A stretch of DNA of 64,000 bases, from NCBI GenBank assembly GCA_047974745.1, contig JBKECO010000006.1, positions 16,505-80,504 on the forward strand. Direction: 5' to 3'. Origin of the DNA: JBKECO01 sp047974745 (lineage in GTDB: Bacteria > Bacillota > Clostridia > Lachnospirales > Lachnospiraceae). The notes under the pieces were generated by a model. It was not told the DNA's origin. It saw only the letters and a program-made list of their open reading frames with translations, and made no database searches. This document shows, piece by piece, positions 27,512 through 36,004 of this stretch (its first letter is position 1; every line of letters starts with the position of its first letter). The position numbers and the translations under genes were made by a program.

Positions 27512-27540
27512 TTGACAACTCTGCTCAATAATACTAATAT
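27512..27540 (+). promoter_or_regulatory. Sigma-A promoter of the sulfatase operon
   Basis: Consensus TTGACA (27512-27517), a 17-base spacer and TAATAT (27535-27540). Operator 1 overlaps the -10 and the start point. Confidence 0.8.
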
Positions 27541-27555
27541 GTAACCAGTTACATA
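27538..27555. promoter_or_regulatory. LacI-type operator 1
   Basis: TATGTAACCAGTTACATA: two perfect 8-base inverted arms around CA. It overlaps the -10 element, a position suited to repression. Confidence 0.8.
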
Positions 27556-27617
27556 TTATAATAAATATTATAATAAACGCCATTTATAAGGCATTATATA
27601 TTACTTTTGTTATATAT

Positions 27618-27635
27618 TATGTAACTGGTTACATT
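27618..27635. promoter_or_regulatory. LacI-type operator 2
   Basis: TATGTAACTGGTTACATT: its 16-base core is the exact reverse complement of the core of operator 1, with centres 80 bases apart. It lies just upstream of the sulfatase ribosome site, so looping between the two or a transcription roadblock is plausible. Confidence 0.8.
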
Positions 27636-27669
27636 ATGTGAATGATCAGAACAGAAAGGAGTAATAAAA

Positions 27670-29460
27670 ATGAAGGCGATTATGGTCATGTTCGATTCTT
27701 TAAATCGACACATGCTCCCTGGTTACGGTTGTGATTGGATCAAGGCTCCAAATTTTGAACGACTGCAGAAACAGACTGTGATGTTCGATGAATGTTATGT
27801 CGGCAGCCTGCCCTGCATGCCTGCCAGGCGGGAGTTACATACCGGCAGACTGAATTTTCTCCACAGAAGCTGGGGTCCCATGGAACCATTCGATGACTCA
27901 ATGCCCGAGATCCTGAAACAAAATAATATTTACAGTCATTTGGTATCCGATCACCAGCATTACTGGGAAGATGGCGGATGTACGTACCACACCAGGTATA
28001 ATTCCTGGGAGATTTCAAGAGGGCAAGAGGGAGATCCCTGGAAAGCACAGGTTGGCACTGTGGACCCACAAGAGACACCCTTTACAAGCTTTAAGCTTTT
28101 TTCCAAGATGTCCGGACTCAATATGTTCAGACAGGATCAGGTAAACCGATCTCACATCCATACCGAAGCAGACATGCCGCAGGCAGTAACATTTCAGCGT
28201 GGTATAGAGTTCATTCAGGAAAATCATGAGCAGAATAACTGGTTCCTCCAGATCGAAACCTTTGATCCCCACGAACCATTTTTTGCATCACAACGCTTTC
28301 AGGATCTATATCCGGATGATGAGTATCATGGCATCGAATTCGACTGGCCTCCATATGCGCCTGTGGTGGAAAGTGATGATGTAGTCACTCATGGACGCAA
28401 ACGCTACGCAGCACTCTTAAGTATGTGTGATCACTATCTTGGCAAAGTACTGGATTTGATGGATAAACACGATATGTGGAAGGATACTATGCTGATCGTG
28501 AACACGGATCATGGTTATCTGCTCGGTGAACATGGATGGTGGTCCAAATCAGTAATGCCTACCTATAATGAGATCGCTCACATTCCATTCTTTATCTGGG
28601 ATCCCAGATACAAAGTAGCGGGCGAGCATCGAAGTGCTTTGGTTCAGACGATTGATATTGCTCCAACCATTTTGAATTTCTTCGATCTTCCGATACCTAC
28701 AAGCATGCAGGGAAAATCACTTAATGGCGTGATCCAGTCCGATGAACCTGTCAGAGAGTATGCACTGTTTGGATACCATGGCGGGCATATCAACATTACA
28801 GATGGTAAGAATCTCTATATGCGTGCACCGATTGCAGAAGACAATGCACCACTTTTTGAATACACATTAATGCCAACGCATATGAGAAGCATGTTCAAAG
28901 TGAATGAGCTTCAGGATATTCAGCTTTCCGATGGTTTCGATTTCACCAAGGGCTGCAGGTTAATGAAGATCAAAGGATCTGATGGCTTTATCAAGCCATA
29001 TCAATATGGTGATAAGATGTTCGATCTGCAACAGGATCCTTTGCAGAAGGAAGAGATCTTCGATACAAAAACCGCTCAAAAACTTCTGGCAGGCATGGTT
29101 CAATTGATGAAAGACAATGATGCACCATTAGAGCAGTACAGGCGAATGGGATTACAACCTGAATTCCTAACAGATACCTCTATCCTTGAAAGTATGAAAC
29201 AAGCAAATCAGTTGGATCATACAAGTCAAATATTTCGTTGTACAAAGCCAGCAGTAAGGCAGATTCAGGCGCTCATGAATTTCACTCCTGTAGAACAGCG
29301 CAATAGTTTGGAAGCTCAGTTGAAATCATATACTGACGGTCTGGAAGATTCGATATTGACAAGTCCCTTGTTAAAGAAATTTATTTTGAACATGACAATT
29401 AGTGATGACGAGAAGGCAGGATTATTATACTTTACAGAAATGGCTGGAAGAACCTCATAA
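27670..29460 (+). CDS. Type I sulfatase
   Basis: A 596-residue sulfatase that removes sulfate esters from a carbohydrate. The formylglycine site is Cys49 in CMPARRELHTGR, matching C-x-P-x-R-x4-T-G, so maturation needs an anaerobic sulfatase-maturating radical SAM enzyme, which is not in this window. Metal-binding residues include D9 (MFDSLNRH) and the block NTDHGYLLGEHGWW near 277-290. There is no signal peptide, so it works in the cytoplasm on imported sugar. It is the first gene of a LacI-controlled operon with a GPH symporter and a NagZ-like GH3. Confidence 0.94.
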   Translation: MKAIMVMFDSLNRHMLPGYGCDWIKAPNFERLQKQTVMFDECYVGSLPCMPARRELHTGRLNFLHRSWGPMEPFDDSMPEILKQNNIYSHLVSDHQHYWEDGGCTYHTRYNSWEISRGQEGDPWKAQVGTVDPQETPFTSFKLFSKMSGLNMFRQDQVNRSHIHTEADMPQAVTFQRGIEFIQENHEQNNWFLQIETFDPHEPFFASQRFQDLYPDDEYHGIEFDWPPYAPVVESDDVVTHGRKRYAALLSMCDHYLGKVLDLMDKHDMWKDTMLIVNTDHGYLLGEHGWWSKSVMPTYNEIAHIPFFIWDPRYKVAGEHRSALVQTIDIAPTILNFFDLPIPTSMQGKSLNGVIQSDEPVREYALFGYHGGHINITDGKNLYMRAPIAEDNAPLFEYTLMPTHMRSMFKVNELQDIQLSDGFDFTKGCRLMKIKGSDGFIKPYQYGDKMFDLQQDPLQKEEIFDTKTAQKLLAGMVQLMKDNDAPLEQYRRMGLQPEFLTDTSILESMKQANQLDHTSQIFRCTKPAVRQIQALMNFTPVEQRNSLEAQLKSYTDGLEDSILTSPLLKKFILNMTISDDEKAGLLYFTEMAGRTS

Positions 29461-29487
29461 TAAATTGGAGAATAGGTGGGTATTTTG

Positions 29488-30861
29488 ATGGAAAAAATAA
29501 TTCAAAAAGCAAAATTTAAAGACATATTAATGTATGGTATGGGTGGGGTTGGATCAAATATTGCATTTATGCTTGTTATGTCATATTTGATGTTTTTCTA
29601 TACCGATTTTTTTGGGATCAATGCTGCAGCAGTCGGTGGTCTGTTCCTTGTGTCCCGATTTGTGGATGCAATAACTGATCCTACCATGGGCGTAATTGCC
29701 GACCGATCCAACGGGCGATTCGGTAAGTACCGAGGCTGGATCATGTTAGGAGCTCCAGTTCTTGGGATCTCTGTCGCTCTGTTATTTAGTGCCCCAGCAT
29801 TTTCCCCAGCAGCGAAGCTAGTCTATGTATATGTAACTTATATATTTTATTCACTGATATCAACTGTGGTCAATATTCCTTATCACTCTCTGACACCAGT
29901 ATTAACTGAGGATCCTGACCAGAGAACCACGATCGCAACAACAAAACAGGTATTAGGTCAATTTGGTACTGTATTCGTCACAGTCGGTGCAATTCCCATC
30001 ACTACCATGCTGGGTGGAAATGCAGGTGCTTGGCAGATTTATGGTATTTTATCCGGTATTATGATTACACTTGCATTTTTTGTCTGCGCCTGGGGTGCCA
30101 AAAAATATGATCGCCCTATATCCGCTGGTGAAAATGTACAGATTGAAAAATTCAACCTGAACAAACAGCTTTCTCTGATTTATAAAAACAAACCACGTCT
30201 GAAGCTGATGAGTGCATTTGGCACAGATATGGTCGGATTTGCATCTGCAAATGCCGTCAATGCTGATTATTTTATCTATGCAGTACAACGCCCAGATCTG
30301 TTACCGGTCGTAGGAATGTTCGGACTAGCAGTTGGTCTGCCTGTAAGTTTACTTATCCCAATGCTTTCCAAAATATTTGGGAAAAAGCGTCTTTTCATGA
30401 CAGGCAGCATTGTATTAATGTTTTTATCCACTTCACTAATCTTCATTCCATTTGATAATATTAACCTCATTTTAATTCAGGCTGTACTAGTGGCAGGATT
30501 TGCACCATTTACAGGTGTTGTTGGATGGGCTATTCTTGCTGACTGTGTAGACTATGGAGAATGGGTCACCGGAGAAAGAGGCGCAGGAACAATTTCCTCT
30601 CAGCTTACTTTTATCAATAAGCTCGGTATGGCAATTGGCGGACTATTGGTAGGTGTGCTTTTAGCAAATATCGGCTATGTGGCAAATCAGGCTCAGGCTG
30701 CCGAAACACTTCGAGGAATCGTGTATATCAAAGCGCTCTTCCCAGCTGTCGGCTATCTGTGCTCGATCATATCCATGTCCTTCTACCCAATCACAAAAGA
30801 ATTCTACTATAAGATGCTTGAAGATAATGAAAAACGACGTGCTGAAGCAAAATCACACTAA
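29488..30861 (+). CDS. GPH family sugar:cation symporter
   Basis: A 457-residue secondary transporter of the glycoside-pentoside-hexuronide (MelB) family, from the ATG preceded by AGGTGGG. The cation/sugar signature DAITDPTMGVIADRSNGRFG lies between helices 2 and 3, and about 12 transmembrane segments are visible. It most likely imports the sulfated sugar or oligosaccharide handled by the flanking sulfatase and GH3. GH3 starts 11 bases downstream. Confidence 0.92.
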   Translation: MEKIIQKAKFKDILMYGMGGVGSNIAFMLVMSYLMFFYTDFFGINAAAVGGLFLVSRFVDAITDPTMGVIADRSNGRFGKYRGWIMLGAPVLGISVALLFSAPAFSPAAKLVYVYVTYIFYSLISTVVNIPYHSLTPVLTEDPDQRTTIATTKQVLGQFGTVFVTVGAIPITTMLGGNAGAWQIYGILSGIMITLAFFVCAWGAKKYDRPISAGENVQIEKFNLNKQLSLIYKNKPRLKLMSAFGTDMVGFASANAVNADYFIYAVQRPDLLPVVGMFGLAVGLPVSLLIPMLSKIFGKKRLFMTGSIVLMFLSTSLIFIPFDNINLILIQAVLVAGFAPFTGVVGWAILADCVDYGEWVTGERGAGTISSQLTFINKLGMAIGGLLVGVLLANIGYVANQAQAAETLRGIVYIKALFPAVGYLCSIISMSFYPITKEFYYKMLEDNEKRRAEAKSH

Positions 30862-30872
30862 GGAGGTTAGCA

Positions 30873-32621
30873 ATGATCGACCTAAGAGCAAACCCCTTCT
30901 TTTTAGGGGAAAAAGAAATACAGTGGGTGAGTGAGACTATACAGACTATGAGTCTTTCTGAAAAAATCGGACAGCTATTTTGTCTAATGGGATTTTCAGA
31001 TGACACCTACGTCTTGAAAAATCTCACCGAACAGATCGGTATCGGGGGCGTCATGTACCGGGCAGGCGAAGCAGAAAAAACAAGATATGTTCACGAATTT
31101 CTTCAAAATCACAGTAAAATTCCTCTATTAATTGCTGCAAATCTGGAAGCTGGAGGAAATGGAATCACAACGGATGGTACGAATTTTGCAAAACCCATGC
31201 AGACAGGGGCGACAAATAATGAAGAAATGGGCTATGCTTTAGGAAAAATTTCTTGTTCGGAAGGTGCTGCAGTCGGCTGTAACTGGGCTTTTGCTCCTAT
31301 CGTCGATATAGACAAAAACTTTCGAAATCCCATTACAAATCTTCGAACGTTTGGAGACAACGCAGATCTGGTGATAAAAATGGCTTCCAGTTATATGAAG
31401 GCTGCTGATGAAGAAGGTGTCGCTGTTAGCATAAAACATTTTCCCGGAGACGGTGTTGATGAAAGAGATCAGCACCTGCTGACAAGCATTAATGATTTAA
31501 GCTGCAGTGATTGGGACAATACCTATGGCAAAATCTATCGTACACTGATTGAAAAAGGTGCCAAAACCGTTATGGTCGGTCACATTGCACTCCCTGAGTA
31601 TGTTCTGAGTCTCTGTCCCGACAGTAAACATGCCTATATGCCAGCAACACTGTCCCCAGAAATCCTTAACAACCTACTGAGAGAAAAACTGTCGTTCAAT
31701 GGTCTGATCGTTACTGATGCCAGCACTATGCTTGGATTTGTTACAAAGATGCCTCGTGAAAAAGCAGTTCCTACCGCAATTCAGGCAGGTTGCGACATGT
31801 TCCTATTTACCAAGGATCTAAAAGAAGATATGACCTATATGCTCGATGGAGTAAAAAAAGGATATCTAACGACAGCACGGTTGGACGAGGCAGTGACTCG
31901 AATTCTAGCATTAAAGGCATCTCTTCAGTTGCATACAAAGCAAAAGAACGGAACACTGGTCCCTCAACCCCAGTCTTTAGAAATACTAAAATGTAAGAAG
32001 CATATTGACTGGGCAAACCAGTGTGCTGATGAAGCTGTCACACTGGTAAAGGACACTCAGAATTTATTGCCGCTCTCACCCGACAGATATCCCAGGATCT
32101 TACTAAATGTCCTGGAAGAGGAGGATGAGCTCGATACTCCTTTACGAACAGATTTTAAGAATATACTTGAGAAAGAAGGATTCGAAGTAACTGTGCGCAA
32201 ACGCCTGAAACCCATGAGTATGAAGGCATTAATGGGAAGTGACGATTCCAAAATGGTCGAAGATTTCTTTGCCGAAATATCAGAAAGCGTGGAAGGCTTC
32301 AAATCAAAATATGATCTAGTATTCTATGTATCAAATTTTGAGACAGCTAGCAACAATACGGTAGTGCGCATACAATGGCGTGGCCTGCTTGGCTTTGGCA
32401 ATGATTTTCCATGGTTCGTCGAGGAAGTTCCGACGCTGTTTATCAGCATGGCAAATCCGTACCATCTTCTGGATGTTCCGATGGTCAAGACTTTTATCAA
32501 TGCGTATACCTACAACGAATATGTTGTCAGCGCAGTCGTGGAAAAAATCATGGGCAGAAGCGCTTTCAAAGGGAAGTCACCGGTAGATGCGTCTTGCGGT
32601 CGGTTGGATACTATGCAGTAA
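30873..32621 (+). CDS. GH3 beta-N-acetylhexosaminidase (NagZ-like)
   Basis: A 582-residue family 3 enzyme of the NagZ type. The catalytic loop KHFPGDGVDERDQH (188-201) carries the His/Asp dyad that NagZ enzymes use as acid/base, and the nucleophile is D282 in GLIVTDASTM. A second Rossmann-like domain follows (about 370-582), as in the longer two-domain Firmicute members. No signal peptide. Ribosome site GGAGG lies 7 bases before ATG. In context it probably removes N-acetylhexosamine from desulfated glycans after uptake, rather than acting in wall recycling. Confidence 0.92.
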   Translation: MIDLRANPFFLGEKEIQWVSETIQTMSLSEKIGQLFCLMGFSDDTYVLKNLTEQIGIGGVMYRAGEAEKTRYVHEFLQNHSKIPLLIAANLEAGGNGITTDGTNFAKPMQTGATNNEEMGYALGKISCSEGAAVGCNWAFAPIVDIDKNFRNPITNLRTFGDNADLVIKMASSYMKAADEEGVAVSIKHFPGDGVDERDQHLLTSINDLSCSDWDNTYGKIYRTLIEKGAKTVMVGHIALPEYVLSLCPDSKHAYMPATLSPEILNNLLREKLSFNGLIVTDASTMLGFVTKMPREKAVPTAIQAGCDMFLFTKDLKEDMTYMLDGVKKGYLTTARLDEAVTRILALKASLQLHTKQKNGTLVPQPQSLEILKCKKHIDWANQCADEAVTLVKDTQNLLPLSPDRYPRILLNVLEEEDELDTPLRTDFKNILEKEGFEVTVRKRLKPMSMKALMGSDDSKMVEDFFAEISESVEGFKSKYDLVFYVSNFETASNNTVVRIQWRGLLGFGNDFPWFVEEVPTLFISMANPYHLLDVPMVKTFINAYTYNEYVVSAVVEKIMGRSAFKGKSPVDASCGRLDTMQ

Positions 32622-32655
32622 TCAGAAATATGACAGTATTATCTTTTCATAACAA

Positions 32656-32696
32656 AAGAAGGATCGCAGTGTAACATTCTGCAATCCTTCTTTTTT
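32656..32696 (+). terminator. Terminator of the sulfatase operon
   Basis: A 14-base stem (32656-32669 with 32679-32692, one mismatch), a 9-base loop and a run of six Ts. It sits between convergent genes, so it may also act on the minus strand. Confidence 0.9.
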
Positions 32697-32723
32697 ACGA
32701 AATCTTGATTCTATGATTTGCTA

Positions 32724-34976
32724 TTATGCATTCATTTTATCAATAAATGCCAGTACTTCTTCCTTCTGCATAATACCAAAGGACACCATATTCCTCAATG
32801 GCATTGAATACGCCATTGCTGTCATCATATCATCTCCAATTGCAGAGTTATCTGAATCACTAGAACCGCCTCCAAAAACAACACTCATTTTTTCGATCAG
32901 TTCCATGCCTGCATCTTTATATTTTGGATGAGTAAGAAGAACACCAAGGGTTGTGTTCATATCCATTTTAACTGGAACTTCAACGGTACTTTCTAATTCT
33001 ACGGAAGCAGTCTGTAGCATATTGTCGGAGGAAGAACCTACCAGAATATGATATGCGCCACTTGCAGCATACCAGTCACCGAGCTCTGTATTGTACCAAG
33101 CAAAGCTTCGTTTATCCAGAGTGAACACGACTGCTTTAGTCTCACCAGGTGCTAGTGATACTTTAGTGAATCCCTTAAGCTCTTTCAGTGGTCTGCGAAC
33201 TGTATGGGTTCTGTCACTCACATACAGCTGAACAATTTCTTTTCCAAAAGCATGTCCCGTATTAGTTATGTCAACAGATACCGTGAGCATTTCCTGATCT
33301 GTAACTTGAGATTTATCCAATTTCAAGTTGCTGTATTCAAAACTGGTATAGGAAAGTCCAAATCCGAATGGAAACAGAACCTCCATATCTTTGGCATCAT
33401 AATAACGATAGCCAACATAATCTCTCTCTGTGTAATATACCTTTTCCGCATCGCCAAAGCTCAGGAAAGAGGGATTGTCCGAAAGTTTTTTCGGAAAGGT
33501 CTCAGCTAGCTTGCCGCATGGATTAGAGTCACCAAACAATAGGTTTACCACTGCTTCTCCGCATGCCTGACCACCAAGATATGCTTCCAGAATACCTTTT
33601 ACCTCTGAGATCCATGGAATTTCGATTGGGGATCCGTTATGCAGTACGACTACGATATTCGGATTGGCATTAGCCAGTTCTTTGATCAGTAAATTCTGAC
33701 AGGATGGCAGGTTCATGTGTTTTCTGTCATATCCTTCCGACTCAAAGCTATCAGGCAGGCCGGCGAATACAACTACAACATCCGCTTCTTTTGCTGCTTT
33801 CGCTGCTTCAAGTGCAAGATCCTGATCATAATTATCTTCCGTAGACGAAAAGCCCTTCACAAATGTTACATTTGAGTTTGCAGATACACATTCCAGTGCG
33901 CTGCTTACTTTAAAGCTATTGATATGTGAGCTTCCACCTCCCTGATATCTTGGTTTCTCTGCAAATTCACCCACAAATAAGATTTTCTGCTCTTTTTTCA
34001 GAGGCAGAATGGAATCATTTTTCAAAAGAACCATAGACTCTTCTGCTATTTTCTTAGCAAGCTCATGATCCTTCTCCTTTGTAAAAGGAAGTTCCTTGCG
34101 ATTGTCGTAATACTGGAAAATGATATTTAAAATACGCTCCACTGACAGATCAAGGACTGCTTCCTCCAGGCTGCCATCTTTCACTGCAGCAACGATTTCC
34201 TGATCAGTTGCGCCTCCACTGGCTGGCATCTCCAGATCCATCCCCGCTTTTAGACCTGGTACACGTTCATTCACAGCACCCCAGTCTGACATAACGTAAC
34301 CTTTAAATCCCCATTCACTTCGCAGTACATCCGTAAGGAGCCAAGGATTCTCCGATGCAAATACTCCATTGATCTTGTTGTAAGAGCACATAACCGTGTA
34401 AGGCTGAGATTTTTTTACAGCTGTTTCGAAGGCTGGCAGATAGATTTCTCGCATTGTTCGCTCATCCACCTCTGAGGAGGAAGTCATTCGATTGAACTCC
34501 TGATTGTTGGCTGCAAAATGCTTGATGGATGTTCCGATATTCTCCGACTGAACTCCTTTAATGAAGGATGCAGCAATCTCGCCTGCTAGGTAGGGATCCT
34601 CTGAATAATATTCAAAATTTCGCCCACAGAGTGGGGATCTCTTGATATTGACTGCAGGTCCAAGAACAACGGATACCTGCTCCGCCTGCGCCTCTTGACC
34701 GACAGCCTGACCCATCTCCTCCACTAATTCTGAATCGAAAGAACATGCACTTAAACATGCAGGTGGGAAGCAGACAGCTTTGATACTGTCATTGATGCCC
34801 AGATGATCCGCTGACATATCCTGCTTACGTAGTCCGTGGGGTCCATCTGTAACCATGACGGAAGGAATACCCAGACGTTCAACACCCTTCAAATGCCAAA
34901 AGTCCAGACCAGAGCACATGCCGGCTTTTTCCTCCAGTGTCATTTGCTGAATCAGTTCTTTTAAATTGCGTTCCAT
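32724..34976 (-). CDS. GH3 beta-glucosidase-type glycosidase
   Basis: A 750-residue retaining enzyme in standard domain order: a TIM barrel with the Lys-His pair in IKHFAANNQE (151-160) and nucleophile D231 in YVMSDWGAVN, an alpha/beta sandwich, and a fibronectin III-like domain (about 560-660). A helical C-terminal extension rich in Met and Ser follows. No signal peptide, so cytoplasmic. AGGAGG precedes the start. It is monocistronic and divergent from an AraC regulator that may control it. Confidence 0.93.
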   Translation of the reverse strand: MERNLKELIQQMTLEEKAGMCSGLDFWHLKGVERLGIPSVMVTDGPHGLRKQDMSADHLGINDSIKAVCFPPACLSACSFDSELVEEMGQAVGQEAQAEQVSVVLGPAVNIKRSPLCGRNFEYYSEDPYLAGEIAASFIKGVQSENIGTSIKHFAANNQEFNRMTSSSEVDERTMREIYLPAFETAVKKSQPYTVMCSYNKINGVFASENPWLLTDVLRSEWGFKGYVMSDWGAVNERVPGLKAGMDLEMPASGGATDQEIVAAVKDGSLEEAVLDLSVERILNIIFQYYDNRKELPFTKEKDHELAKKIAEESMVLLKNDSILPLKKEQKILFVGEFAEKPRYQGGGSSHINSFKVSSALECVSANSNVTFVKGFSSTEDNYDQDLALEAAKAAKEADVVVVFAGLPDSFESEGYDRKHMNLPSCQNLLIKELANANPNIVVVLHNGSPIEIPWISEVKGILEAYLGGQACGEAVVNLLFGDSNPCGKLAETFPKKLSDNPSFLSFGDAEKVYYTERDYVGYRYYDAKDMEVLFPFGFGLSYTSFEYSNLKLDKSQVTDQEMLTVSVDITNTGHAFGKEIVQLYVSDRTHTVRRPLKELKGFTKVSLAPGETKAVVFTLDKRSFAWYNTELGDWYAASGAYHILVGSSSDNMLQTASVELESTVEVPVKMDMNTTLGVLLTHPKYKDAGMELIEKMSVVFGGGSSDSDNSAIGDDMMTAMAYSMPLRNMVSFGIMQKEEVLAFIDKMNA

Positions 34977-35186
34977 AAAAACCTCCTGATTAAAATAAAA
35001 ATGAATTGATCAAATTGATCTGACAACCGATTCATCTGCCGATTGTCTATGAATTAAATGTAGCATTTTCAAATTACTTTTAGTAGTAAATTTATGTCAA
35101 AAATGGTAATATATTGCTATATAATGGTTTTAAAAGGATTCCCTAAGAATGACAGAAATGGATGAAATTCAATGCAAAGAGGTCTT

Positions 35187-35954
35187 ATGAAAAAAAATAC
35201 AAATGCGATTCAGAGCAAAGGCACGGATCAGCAAAAACAGGATCCTGTCAGCAGTATTCGTGAGCAGGAACAATTCCTGCGCCGGGAGTTAAATGAACCG
35301 CATCACTCATACGAGAATGAAAAATTACGCCACCATATCATTCGTGATGGTCGTACAGATTTACTAGATACAGTAATGACTGATATTGACGACGGTACAA
35401 CAGGTACATTATCAAAGGATAGGCTGCGGAATGAAAAAAATCTGCTCATCAGTGCCATCACGATGTTCACCCGCTACGCAATGGATGGAGGGCTTGATGA
35501 AGAAACAGCATATACCATGAGCGACAGTTATATTCAATATGGCGAACTTTGCAAAGCTGTTTCGGAGGTCGATGCGCTCTATCAACGCGCCTTGCGGGAA
35601 TTTACAACTGCCGTACATGAAAAAGGAAAGTTACGGTGCAGTGTAAAAATACGCCACTCCCTCCGATATATTCAAGTCCATCTTCATGATGAAATCACAC
35701 TCGGTAAAATCGCAGATTCTGTTAAAATCAGCCCCTGCTATCTGTCCAGGCTCTTTCAGAAGGAAATGGATATCTACATTATCGAATTCATTCAAAAAGA
35801 AAGAGTAGAGGCAGCAAAACAGAGGCTTCTTCATACCGATGAGCTGATTTCTGTAACCAGTGAGTACTATCATTTTTCAAGTCAAAGTTATTTTATAAAA
35901 ATATTTAAAAAGTATACAGGAATGACACCTGCGCAATACAGGAAGTTTCATTAA
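35187..35954 (+). CDS. AraC family regulator
   Basis: A 255-residue protein from ATG (MKKNTNAIQS) with GAGG just upstream. The N-terminal 150 residues are helical and charged without a cupin pattern, resembling AraC proteins with a YSIRK/QueryAraC-like helical sensor region; the C-terminal 100 residues hold two HTH motifs (ITLGKIADSVKISPCYLSRL and a second ending FIKIFKKYTGMTPAQY). It is divergent from the GH3 gene, its likely target. Confidence 0.88.
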   Translation: MKKNTNAIQSKGTDQQKQDPVSSIREQEQFLRRELNEPHHSYENEKLRHHIIRDGRTDLLDTVMTDIDDGTTGTLSKDRLRNEKNLLISAITMFTRYAMDGGLDEETAYTMSDSYIQYGELCKAVSEVDALYQRALREFTTAVHEKGKLRCSVKIRHSLRYIQVHLHDEITLGKIADSVKISPCYLSRLFQKEMDIYIIEFIQKERVEAAKQRLLHTDELISVTSEYYHFSSQSYFIKIFKKYTGMTPAQYRKFH

Positions 35955-36004
35955 CGAGGACCATTTTATCGCCTAAATTTTCGTCATTTCATCGTTTTTG
36001 ACAC

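Larger units (their letters stand above)
27346..27669. other. Divergent regulatory gap between LacI-type gene and sulfatase operon
   Basis: This 324-base AT-rich stretch has no gene. It holds a plus-strand promoter, two LacI-type operators and the AGAAAGGAG ribosome site (27652-27660) of the sulfatase. Between the operators lies a very AT-rich segment with ATTATAATAAATATTATAAT, itself a near-palindrome. No separate clear promoter for the regulator gene was found. Confidence 0.7.
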
